Of a stretch of DNA of 64,000 nucleotides, positions 45,180 to 55,258 are shown one piece after another. Position 1 is the first letter of the stretch. Every line of letters starts with the position of its first letter. Source of the stretch: Tetracentron sinense (taxonomy: Eukaryota > Streptophyta > Magnoliopsida > Trochodendrales > Trochodendraceae); contig CM026565.1 in assembly GCA_015143295.1 (NCBI GenBank), positions 26,420,052-26,484,051 of the forward strand. The letters run 5' to 3'. The translations under genes were made by a program, and so were the position numbers. The notes under the pieces are model-generated. The model did no database searches and had not been told where the DNA came from. It saw only the letters and a list, made by a program, of their open reading frames with translations.

Positions 45180-48100
45180 TCTATCACCACTCATGTTGGT
45201 ACTTCAGTCATCATTGATAAGGTCTATCGAGCTTGTGATATTCGAGTGGGTCAGAGAGAAATGTCAGCTGATATGATTGTCCTTGAATTCTAAGACTTCG
45301 ACGTCATACTAGGTATGTATTTATTTTTCCAAAATCATGGGCATGTCGATTATTTTGGGAAATTAGTCAACTTTAGGCTAATCAGTGAACCCCCTTTTCG
45401 TTTCCAAGGATTGAAGAAGGAAGACTTAGCTCGATTTGCTGCATTGAGTCTTGCTACCTCGGAAGCATCAAATTCCTCAAGTATCCCTATTATAGAGGAA
45501 TTCATGGATATATTTTCGAAAGACTTGCCGTGTTTGCCACCAGATAGAGAAGTAGAGTTTACAATTGAGTTAGCTCCGAGCACGACACCCATCTCTAAGG
45601 CGCCATATAGGATGGGTCCAGTAGAGTTGAAAGAGCTAAAGGAGCAGATTGAAGAGTTGTTCGATCTTTGATTTATTCGCCCAAGTGTGTCACCTTGGAG
45701 AGCTCTGATTTTATTTGTGAAGAAGAAAGATGGTTCGATGAGGATGTACATCGACTATCTGTAACTGAACAAGGTCACTATCAAAAACAAGTATCATTTG
45801 CCTAGGATCGATGACCTATTCGATCAGTTGCAATGAACAAAGTATTTCTCTAAGATCGAATTAAGGTCAGGCTACCATGAGTTCAAGATAAAGGCCAAAG
45901 ATGTACCTAAGTCTGCTTTTCGAACCTGTTATTGGCATTATGAATTTCTAGTCATGCCATTCGGTTTGACAAATGCCCTGGGGAGCCTTTATGGATCTCA
46001 TGAACAGAATCTTCAAACCAACTCTTGACCGCTTTGTGATTGTGTTCGTGGATGACATTTTGGTGTACTCTAAGACTCAAAAGGAGCATGAGATGCATCT
46101 CCAGGTTACGCTGAAAAGACTCCGTGAGCATTAGCTGTTTGCTAAGCTTAGCAAGTGTGAATTCTGACTGGAAAAAGTAACATTTCTAGGTCATGTGTTG
46201 TTGGCAGAGGAGATTTCAGTTGATCCTGCTAAGATAGGAGCAGTGGAAGGTTGGAAAAGACCAAAGAGCGTTACAGAGATTCGAAGCTTCTTGGGCTTAG
46301 CTGGATATTATCGAAGATTTGTGGAAGGTTTCTCCAACTTGGCAGCACTGGTTACCTATCTTACTTGAAAGAACGCCAGATTTGAGTGGAATGAGAAATA
46401 CGAGAAGAGTTTCCTTGAGTTGAAGAAGCGTATCACCACCGCTCCGATCTTGACTGTATCGTCCAGTAGCGGAGGTTTTGTGGTGTATAATGATGCCTCA
46501 CTTATTGGGTTAGGATATGTTCTTATACAACATGGGAAGGTGATTGCCTATGCTTCTTGGTAGTTGAAAGACCATGAGAAGAACTATCCTACCCATGACT
46601 TGAAGTTGGCAGCATTAGTCTTTGCTCTCAAGATCTGGAGACACTACTTGTATGGTGAGCAGTTTGGGGTATTCACCGATCACAAGAGCTTAAAGTATCT
46701 GTTCTCGTAGAAGGAGCTAAATTTGAGGCAATGCCGTTGGGTGGAATTCCTTAAGGATTATAATTTCTTTATCCAATACCACCTAGGGAAAGCAAATGTG
46801 GTGGCGGATGCGCTAAGTAGGCAACCTACTAGACTCTTGGCACATTTGATAGTCTAAGAATGGAAGCTACTTGAAGAAGTGTCTAGCCTTGATGCGAGTT
46901 TTAGTGTTGGAACGTCTTGAGCTTTGATGGCCAACATTATGACCAGACCAACCATCTTGGAAAGGATTAAAGACTTACAGTGGGAGGATGGAGAACTGCA
47001 CGCTGCCATGAACAAGTCGATTAGCAGCGGGTTTGAGGATTTCTCTTAGAGAGATGGTGGAATTTCTTTCAAGGACAAACTTTGTGTTCCGGATAATGAG
47101 GATTTAAGAAGGGAGATTCTCGATGAAGCATACAAGTCTAAGTACACTGTCCATCCGGGGGGTACTAAGATGTACCAGAACCTCAAGAAATATTTCTGGT
47201 AGAAGGGCATGAAAAAGGACTCGACTACTTATGTACCCAAGTGTTTGGTTTGTCAGCAAGTGAAGACCGAACACCGGAGACCGGCAGAACTTCTTCAGTC
47301 TCTTCTTATTCCCGAGTGGAAGTAGGAAAATATCTTTATGGATTTCATTGTTGATCTGCCAATAACGGCTAAGAACTTTGATGCCATTTGGGTCGTAGTC
47401 TACAGGTTGACTAAGTCGGCTCATTTCTTTTTGTATCGAACCACGTTCAATTCCAACTAGTTGGCCAACCTTTATATCAAAGAAGTAGTTCATTTGCAAG
47501 GAGTGTTGGTTAGTATTGTTTCCGATTGAGACCCAAGATTTACTTCCAGATTTTGGAAGAGTTTTCGACAGGCTATGAGTTCTCGTTTAGATTTCAGTAC
47601 AACATTTCATCCACAGATAGATGGGCAAACTAAGAGGGTGAACCGGATCATAGAGGACATGTTACAGGCCTGCATGTTAGACTTCCAGGGTAGTTAGGAT
47701 GATCACCTGTCGTTGGTTGAATTTGCCTACAAAAATAGCTATTAAGAAAGTATTCAGATGATGCCATTTGAGGCACTCTATAGGAGGAGTTTTCGTTCAC
47801 CTTTGTGTTGGGATGAAGTCGGCGAAAGGAGGTTTCTGGGTCCCGAGCTCGTTAGTCAGACTGTGGACAGAGTTCAGTTGATCATAGAGAGGTTGAAAAC
47901 AGCTCAGAGTAGGCAGAAGATCTATGCTGACACTCACCAGAGATATCTTGAATTTCAGGTTGGAGACCTTGTGTTTGTCAAGATCTCACCTACGAAGGGG
48001 GTGATGAGATTCGGTAAGCGGGGCAAGCTTAGTCCGAGATATGTGGGTCCTTTTGACATCATCACCCGGGTCAGGGAAGTTGCTTATCGGCTCACCTTGC

Positions 48101-48378
48101 CACCTCACATAACTAGTGTGCTTAATGTCTTCCACATCTACATGTTGAAGTACATTTCGGATCCTTCGCATGTCATCGATTTAGATCTATTGGTAATCCG
48201 AGAAGATTTGACTCTTTTGGAGCAACCGGCACAAATTTTGGATCGGAAAGAGCAAGTCTTGCGCACCAAAGTCATTCCTCTAGTACTCTTGCAATGGGAG
48301 CATCACTTTCGGGAGGAAGCTACATATGAGCGAGAAGATGAAGTCTGTGAAAAGTACCCGTACTTATTTATCTAAGGT
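45180..48378 (+). pseudogene. Degenerate pro-pol of the Tekay-type element (PR, RT, RNase H, integrase, chromodomain)
   Basis: In order: protease end (MIVLEF, DFDVILGM); linker and RT ([35 protein letters not shown] at about 46045, [26 protein letters not shown]); RNase H ([38 protein letters not shown] at about 46800); integrase (HPGGTKMYQNLKKYF, CLVCQQVK, MDFIVDLP, VSD-DPRF with a stop, FHPQIDGQTKRVNR); and a C-terminal part ending ILDRKEQVLRTKVIPLV ... EEATYERED, chromodomain-like. Many in-frame stops and at least one frameshift (near 45980) make it inactive. The longest open parts are 45315-45671 and 47758-48375. Confidence 0.9.
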
Positions 48379-48406
48379 ACGTAAATTTCGAGGACGAAAT
48401 TCTCAT

Positions 48407-48419
48407 AAGGGAGAAAGGA
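48407..48419 (+). other. Polypurine tract
   Basis: AAGGGAGAAAGGA lies immediately before the TGTAGAGACC of the 3' LTR, where plus-strand DNA synthesis is primed. Confidence 0.75.
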
Positions 48420-50596
48420 TGTAGAGACCCGAATCTTCTTTCATGCATTTAATAGAATTAATAAGGGTATTTTAGTATTTTTCTTATGTTTTTATGCATA
48501 TTTAATTATATCTAAGCGGTGTAGTGTGGTTTAAATGTTTAAGTGATAATAAGGTGAAAAAAAATAGAGGTGATGATCGATCGCAGGTGAATCGACGATC
48601 GATCGCCCAGAACCTGAAATCTGGGGAAGTCACTATTATGAACGATGATAGATCGCACTAACGTGACAATCGATAGTCCTGAGCCAGAAAATCTGGGTAG
48701 GCTTTTGTTTCTTCGACGATCGATCATAGCAGATGCGACGATTGATCGCTGGGCGAGTGACCATCGATCGCCCAATATGACGATCAATCGCAAGTTGAAA
48801 ATCAGGTTTTTAAAAGAGTTATGGAAATGAGGATTTTAAACCGTAGGCTATAAATAGAGGTTCTATTTTGAGGGTTTTAGGGTTCTAACCTTTCTAAACC
48901 TAATTTGGCAAAGAGGGGAGAGAAAACCTAGGGTTCTAAGGAAGAGATTGCTTGGAGATAAATGAGATTGCTTCAAGATTGCAAAGGAAGCTTGAGAATC
49001 AGCATCAAACCTTCTTGGAAGTGTTTTGGATCCAAAGGAAGGATCCCTAAGGTCAATATACTATCCAACTCAACCCTATTATGATGTTTTGTGAATATTA
49101 GTATGATAGAAATGATAGAAACAAAGACTAGATATGTTTTTCCCCAATTATGTATGAATTAAGTTTATTAGAGATAGAAGTGTGGTTATTACTATGGATG
49201 AAATGTAAGGAGGATGAGAAAAAATATGGAGGATGAGATAAATGTATGGAGGCGGATTGTGTTTGGGTTGTATGGATGAATTATGGTATGGTGAAATGTT
49301 GGAAATGAGAAAGGGCAATGTATTCATAAATTACGTACCCAAAGTGTTTGTTGAAATGCTTGAGATGATAAATATTAATATGACACTATGAAATTGTTGT
49401 GAAACTAAGTCAAAGATGTATTGTTGTTTGTCATGATAATATCTAATAGATAATGAATAACTTATAAATGAATATTTGTGAAATTGATTATGAATTATGC
49501 TAAGAATTATGATAATGTATTTATATGTGATTGTTTGTTAAGTTATGCCTAATTATTTGCATGATAATTGATATTCGGGAAGGTAAGAACTTAGAAGAAA
49601 ATCTTTCAAACCGGAAATTCTCTAACTACATGGTATGAGACAATATAGTGGAGTTTCCATGGTGGGAGATCGGAATCTAAGCGATGACCAACTCGAATGT
49701 TAATCGTGACACTTATGCAACTCACGTGTATGTTCAGATAAGAGTCTCATAAGTCAAACATGTGGACCACAAGCATAAGCACTGCATGCGCCTAATAGGC
49801 TGAATAAGCCCAATGAGGGATCTAAATAAGTGTATGTTCTGAATGAATAAGCTGCTCAAAGACTCATAAACATAAGCATTGCATACGCCTGATAGACTTA
49901 ATAAGCCCAATGAGCGATCTAAATAAGTATATAATCTGAATACGTGCATAAGCATAAGCATAAGCATCTCACAAGCACGTGGTGTCATAAGCATGTTGTC
50001 TCATAAGTCTAAGATTCTCACAAGTACACGAGTCAAGGTGATGATATGATGTATATGAGCACATGTTTTTCCGCATTTTGATTATGTTATTATGCTATTG
50101 GTTATAGTTCTAACTAAGTGCAGAGATACTATATTGTTGGTTGGATTTTATATATACCGAGTGCTTTTGTACTAAGTCAGACTTTTGTCTTGGCAGGTGT
50201 GGAGCCCGAGTTTGTAGGTGAGCTAAGGATGGAGGAGGCTTACGGTATAGAGGAGGAAAACGATCCTCTGATGGAGGGAGAGCGAGAGTTGGACAGGTGA
50301 CCTTATCATTAGGCTTTTACTTTCGAACTGTGAGGAGTTTTGTAATAGACCCTTAGATGATGTTGCTTATTAGATTACTTTATAGTTGTGTATCAGAATA
50401 TTTGGTTTACGGTGAGTTATGTTTATGTTGACCGTAGACTTGAGTAGGATGATTTGGTTTTATATATCGAAATTTTATTACTCTCATTTTGGAGACTCAT
50501 GTTATATGCCTTGTATGTCATAGGAATTAAGCAGATTTAAGAAATGTGGCGACCCAAGGTCCTATTTTGGTCAAGGTAGGATTTGGGGTCGCTACA
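48420..50596 (+). repeat. 3' LTR of the Tekay-type element (2.2 kb, full length)
   Basis: Starts TGTAGAGACCCGAATC and ends GGATTTGGGGTCGCTACA. It contains the CGATCGATCG cluster (about 48575-48791, several sites mutated relative to the 5' LTR) and TATA GCTATAAATAGAGG at 48847. The CCGCATTTTGATTATG stretch near 50075 is also found in solo LTR 1. The frames inside are not coding. Confidence 0.87.
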
Positions 50597-51364
50597 TGTT
50601 ACCCCTTCAACAATTTTAAGAAAGAAAAATTTCAAGATAAAAGTTAATGATTGATCTCGGTTCTCGGAGGTTGTAAGGAAATGTAATGACAAATTTCACT
50701 ACCACTGCGAGTGTTTGAAAATCTACGACAACAAGCATTTCCAATATTTTTAAGTAAAGTATTGGACCAAAATTATTTAGTACCAAGGAAGAGAAATAAA
50801 AATGAATTTTCTCAAATGACTGGCTATGTATCGGTAGTCGATTTAGGCTTATTGGCATAAATAAATTAGGCGATATGATATTTTAGCAGCAAATGATTGT
50901 CCACGAGATATTAGAGATTTAATATTAAAGGAATTTGAAAGGTATTTCCCACTGCCTCCATCCAATTTGAACTTAAAATCCCCCTATTTGAGAGAGAAAC
51001 TAGAAAACGCTTGTCGGCGCGTTTCTGCGCATCTAAGAGAACCGTAGAACTGCCATAAGAAAAACCCTAATCTGAACTCGTTTTGACTACTCTATTCCAT
51101 TCAAACAATGACACCAGAGAAGTTACCCCTTCAAAAATTTAAGAAAATAAAATTTCAAAACAGAACTTCATGATTGATATCGGTTCTCAAAGGTTGCAAG
51201 GAAATTTAAGGACAATTGTCACTACCATAGTGGGAGTTTGAAAATTTGTCAGGGCTAGCATTTCCAATATTTTTAAGCAAAGGTGTGGACCAATATTATT
51301 TACAACCAAACAGGAGGTAAGGGAAATAAAAATAAAATTTCTATTTCTCAAATGACTGCCTATG

Positions 51365-51542
51365 ACACACCAGAGCTTTGTCCCAGTGGTAATGTATCTC
51401 CTGATTTGGGGGGAGGTACTGGGTTCCATTCCCGAGAGGGTGGGAGTTTGTATATACTCTCCACCCGCCCACTAACTGAACAAATACTAACACCTAACCG
51501 GCGTTGCGGCCTAAACGTATATCTCGAACCAAAAAAAAAAAA
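51365..51542 (+). mobile_element. tRNA-derived SINE, family 2, full length, inside a satellite monomer
   Basis: A-box-like TTTGTCCCAGTGGTAATG, B box GGGTTCCATTCCC (51420-51432), a body with CTCCACCCGCCC and GGCGTTGCGGCC, and an A tail to 51542. Target duplications GACTGCCTATG (51354-51364) and GACTGTCTATG (51543-51553) differ at one base and match the satellite consensus. Confidence 0.87.
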
Positions 51543-52521
51543 GACTGTCTATGTATGGGTAATCAGTTTAGGCATATCGTCATAAAGAAATTATCTGATA
51601 TGATATTTTAGCCGCAAATGATTGTCCGTGAGGTATTTTGAGATTTAAAATTAAATGAATTTGAAAGATCTTTCCCAGTGCCTCCATCCAGTTTGAATTT
51701 GAAATCCACATGTCGGAGAGAGAAACCGGAAAATGTTTGTCGTCGTGTTTCTGCGCATCCAACAGAAGAATAGTATTGCCATCATAATAACCCTGATCTG
51801 AACTCTTCTCGACTACTCTATTCCATTCAAAAAACGACATCAGATATATATGTTACCCCTTCAAAAAGTTTAATAAAATAAAATTTTCAAAACAGAAGTT
51901 AATGATTGATATCGGTTCTCAAAGGTTGCAAGGAAATATAACTACATATGTCACTACCACATTGAGAGTTTGAAAATCTACATCGGCAAGCATTTACAAT
52001 ATTTTTAGTAAAGGTATAAACCAAAATTATTTAGTACCAAACAAGAGGTAAGGAGAAATATAAATGAATTTTCTCAAATGATTGGCTATGTATTGGTAAT
52101 CGGTCTAGGCGTATCATCATAAAGAAATTAGTTGATATAATATTTTAGCGGGAACTGACTATTCGAGAGGTATTATAGATTTAAAATTGAAGGAGTTTGG
52201 AAGATCTTTCCCAATGCTCCTATGCAATTTGAATTTGAAAACCACTTGTCTGAGAGAGAAATCAGAAAACGTTTGTCGACGAGTTTCTGTGCAATAAAGA
52301 AAAGAATAGAATTGTCATCATAAAAACCCTAATCCAAACTCGTCTCGACTACTTTGTTCCATTCAAATAACTTCAGTAAGTTTAAGAAAATAAAATTTTC
52401 AAAACAAAAGATAATGATTGATATCGATTCTCAAATGTTGCAAGGAAATGTAACGACAAATGTCACTACCACAGTGAGAGTTTGAAAATATGCATTGACT
52501 AGAGTTTTCAATATTTTTTGG

Positions 52522-52760
52522 TGTTGCAACCTAAATCCCATCTAGGTCAAAATAGCACTTTGACTCATGACACTTCATTATCTTAAATATATAAAGCATA
52601 CTTAAAAATTCTCTAATAATAACTCCAATCTCATAATGTTTAAATTTACTGAACCTTAAAATCTGAAATCATCGGTCATGATGCAGGTTGGGCAGATTAT
52701 GGGTAATGGGGTCTGAAATTTCTCCTTATAAACAAGATTACCTTCAACTCCTTCTGTAAG
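52522..52760 (-). mobile_element. Possible LTR remnant, reversed, at the right edge of the satellite
   Basis: TGTTGCAACCTAAATCCCAT then CTAGGTCAAAATAG resembles the inverted 3' end of the Tekay-like LTRs (reverse of ...TTTTGGTCAAGGTAGGATTT GGGGTCGCTACA). The rest is too diverged to align by eye and its end is a guess. Confidence 0.3.
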
Positions 52761-53295
52761 TAGGCGAGAGTACATGGTGTACAATGCAGAACAACTTCGT
52801 TTACATCTGGATAGCGGCTACTGTCTAATCTTTGCAGTTATTGGATGTCTTCTTTCTCTGTTGTATTCAATGTTTCTTGGCTTTATGTCATTTTTCTTGA
52901 GTTATTTATCACACCTTACCCTGTTGGGGGTGTTTGAAAGAACTTGTGTTTCCAACTTAGCTTCTTAATTTTGTTTCCTCTTTTGATGGAATTGCTCACC
53001 TGAATCGAATAAATGGAATCGTAGGCCATCAGATGACAGATAATCCTGAGTTGGTTGCTGAGGTTTTAGCTAGATTAGGCAATGATGTAATTTGGACAGT
53101 AGTATTATTTTGGACTCTTGGCTCAAATGCGTATAAATGGATATGACCTATGGGGACCCAAGTCTCATAAGCCCAGGTGTATGTGTGTTGGCCTAATCTC
53201 TGTGTTGTGTGTGTTTATCATTTGCCAAAAAAAAAAAAGAAAAAAGGAAATGTCTCGTTTTCATGGACTCAAGACTCTTAAACGATCTGGCTGAT
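52761..53295. other. Intergenic DNA, unassigned
   Basis: A frame at 52774-52968 encodes a hydrophobic peptide without recognisable homology. At 53020-53075 a short stretch could read GHQMTDNPELVAEVLARLGN, which is protein-like but unplaced. The part 53130-53245 is GT-rich and poly-A-tailed like 4310-4486. Confidence 0.3.
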
Positions 53296-53299
53296 TTTT

Positions 53300-53560
53300 T
53301 TAGCTACGGACAGGGTGGGTAGGGTCAGGGAAGAAAAATTTTTGAGGGTCAATTTCATTGGTCATCGTGTCTGTTTGTGTCCGTTTGTAAAGAATATATT
53401 TTTTCTCGGAAGTTTAGGGGGGGTGGGGGGCATCCGCCTGACTCTGTTCCTCTCCTAGGTAATGCTCCTATAATACTATAGAATTTTTTTTTTTTCAAAA
53501 TTTCAGGGGAGGGTCTTTAGGCCCCTTGGGCCCCATGTGGCTCCGCCCTTGGGTAGGGTT
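53300..53560. mobile_element. Relative of the GGGGYGGAGCC element
   Basis: Shares ATCGTGTCTGTTTGTGTCCG, a G-rich stretch, CTCCTATAATACTATAG and GGGCCCCATGTGGCTCCGCC with the element at 8741-9025. Ends are G-rich (AGGGTGGGTAGGGTCAGG; inverted at right). Confidence 0.4.
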
Positions 53561-54852
53561 AGTCTGTGCTTGCAATTCAACTTTTGTATGTTCTAGCTCT
53601 GTTTCCTTCTCATGTTTTATTTATTTATTTATTTTAAAAATGTGTCCCTCCTGGCTGGGTTAGCTGCTCTTGCCAGTACTTTTTTAGCCTTAATGTGATA
53701 TCTGTATGCATAGTTACTAAACATTCGTATAATACTGTTAGGGAGGAGTCGTCGTTTAAAATTGTGTACTTTTGTCGTGTTATGTATTATAATTATACAC
53801 ATATCTCCGTATAATACTTGTTTAATAAGCGAATTACGTATTAAATGTGTACAATATATGTATTTTTACAGTACTTTTATTGTGTTAAATACATATTTTA
53901 TTTATTTATAATTATTAATTATTTTTAAATTTTTAGGTAATTTTACTGTGTTTAAACGGATCATTATTATATTATACCCATACTTGATAACCATGCGTGT
54001 GTGAGGTGAAAAATTGAAACTTTTTCTCGTGTAGATTGAAGAGTTGAAACTTTCCTATTACATCTGCCTGCTTGTGCTAATGGGCATCATCACGGATGAT
54101 CTATTCCTCTGAAGTAAGGCGCTTGATCTGCCCACTGCTTAGCTTAGCCTGACTTTCATTGCCAAGTCTCTAATCCACTGACTTTTTATCAGAATTGCAC
54201 CGCCCCAACTTGGGTTTAGGACGGGACGGAGTAGGAGTCTTCCCATTAGGGACGGAGTAGGGTTGGGGGTGTCCCAGCCCAAACCCGACCCTTTGTCATG
54301 CCTAGATGTGGGGGAGAGAGAGAGAGAGAGAGGTGACGTGTGCAATTGATTGCGACTTATGAGATAGAGGGAAAGGGATGAAATGACAAAACCACTCTTA
54401 AAAAATTTCCAGCATTTACAAACTTTTGTTTCCATCCTTCTATTCTTTATATTAAGGGGTACTTTAGGTATTACAAAAATTTCAATCAATGTTTTTAACG
54501 GAGCAATCCCTTTTATAATAGTAAAGATAAAGATATATATATATATATATATATAATACACGTAAATCTTCCTCAATATTGATGATTATATGAATGTGGT
54601 CAATGTAAATTAATCAATAGATACAAATTCCTAACTTCTAAAACATTGTCAAAGAATAATAGGAAAATGAAGAAATTTAATCCTAACAATGACATTGTTC
54701 AATAATCTAGATCAAAATCCAATTTCAATAAATTTTTATTTCATTAATTATGTTTATTGCGAAGGTCAAAAAATCTGACATTTAATTAATCCTATGAAAT
54801 TAAGAAAATAAGAAATGTATTACTAAAACAAAACACTTATCTTATAAAAAAA
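53561..54852. other. AT-rich intergenic DNA
   Basis: Contains a (GA)n run near 54312-54332, a (TA)n run near 54534-54555 and, on the minus strand at 54527, a Helitron-like 5' end (TCTTTACTATTATAAAAGGG preceded by A) with no 3' end found. No gene recognised. Confidence 0.4.
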
Positions 54853-55128
54853 CTAGCGGGTGGCACGTGCGATGCACGTGAGAGCGAGGGGAAGGAGTTA
54901 ACCACAGTCAATAGGAGTTAAAAGGGACACGTGTTAACCCGTGGGTGCGATTGAACTCTCCCCTAGTTCAATCGGGATTGATTGTGATTCTATCCTTTAA
55001 ATAGATAGATGAGGGTAGTTTGAGAATGAAAGTAAAACATTAAATTAAAGTTTTGTTTTATATAAGGATAGTTTAGAAATTTCGAAAAATTTAGGCTACG
55101 CCTACCTCTCCCATTATAATAGTAAAGA
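54853..55128 (-). mobile_element. Small non-autonomous Helitron
   Basis: The minus-strand 5' end TCTTTACTATTATAATGGGA (from 55128) is preceded by A. The 3' end has the perfect hairpin CACGTGC-atc-GCACGTG (54864-54880), seven bases, then CTAG (ending 54853) followed by T. TC start, subterminal hairpin, CTRR end and insertion between A and T are all present. The interior contains half of a hairpin-ended MITE (about 54893-54996). 276 bp, no coding. Confidence 0.75.
54893..54996. mobile_element. Half copy of the hairpin-ended MITE family
   Basis: AGGAGTTAAAAGGGACACGT ... GATTGAACTCTCCCCTAGTTCAATC ... TGTGATTCTATCC matches the right half of the MITE at 9090-9435. The left half is absent. Confidence 0.5.
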
Positions 55129-55258
55129 TAGTATTTTCACAAATAAAGCACTATTAAGGACCAGTAGGGAGAATATAAAGGTACATTTGGATTATATAAT
55201 TAAAAGTTCCTACTATTCTTAAATAAAACTAATGGGCATGCCGACGGTCTTGGACAAT

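Larger units (their letters stand above)
44256..50596 (+). mobile_element. Tekay-type (chromovirus) LTR retrotransposon, internally deleted and dead
   Basis: Bounded by TGTTA target duplications (44251-44255, 50597-50601) and termini TGTAGAGACCCG...GGGGTCGCTACA. The 5' LTR is cut at about 45149 and joins directly to protease sequence, so the rest of the 5' LTR, the primer-binding site and gag are missing. The order protease, RT, RNase H, integrase, chromodomain is that of Ty3/gypsy chromoviruses, and the chromodomain and LTR motifs fit the Tekay/Del lineage. Confidence 0.9.
31845..52518. repeat. Satellite array of about 530-bp monomers, interrupted by transposons
   Basis: A conserved anchor (TTGAGAGAGAAACC) recurs at about 31902, 32431, 32631, 33161, 33651, 34174, 37813, 38344, 38872, 39402, 39935, 40462, 50987, 51711 and 52249. 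After subtracting insertions, steps are mostly 522-538 bp, with one 200-bp truncated monomer and one of about 490. Every monomer holds words such as GCCTCCATCCAATTTG, CTCGACTACTCTATTCCATT, GTTACCCCTTCAACAAGTTT, TTGCAAGGAAATGTAACGAC and GAAATTAGCCGATATGAT. Monomers are visibly diverged. The frames in them are short and not conserved, so the repeat appears non-coding. Confidence 0.93.

Noticed and set aside
50118-50300. Frame inside the 3' LTR as an accessory protein
   Set aside because: It lies in the U5 part of the LTR and is not supported in solo LTR 1.
52774-52968. Hydrophobic 64-residue frame as a membrane protein gene
   Set aside because: No recognisable family, promoter or continuation, and it sits among repeat remnants.
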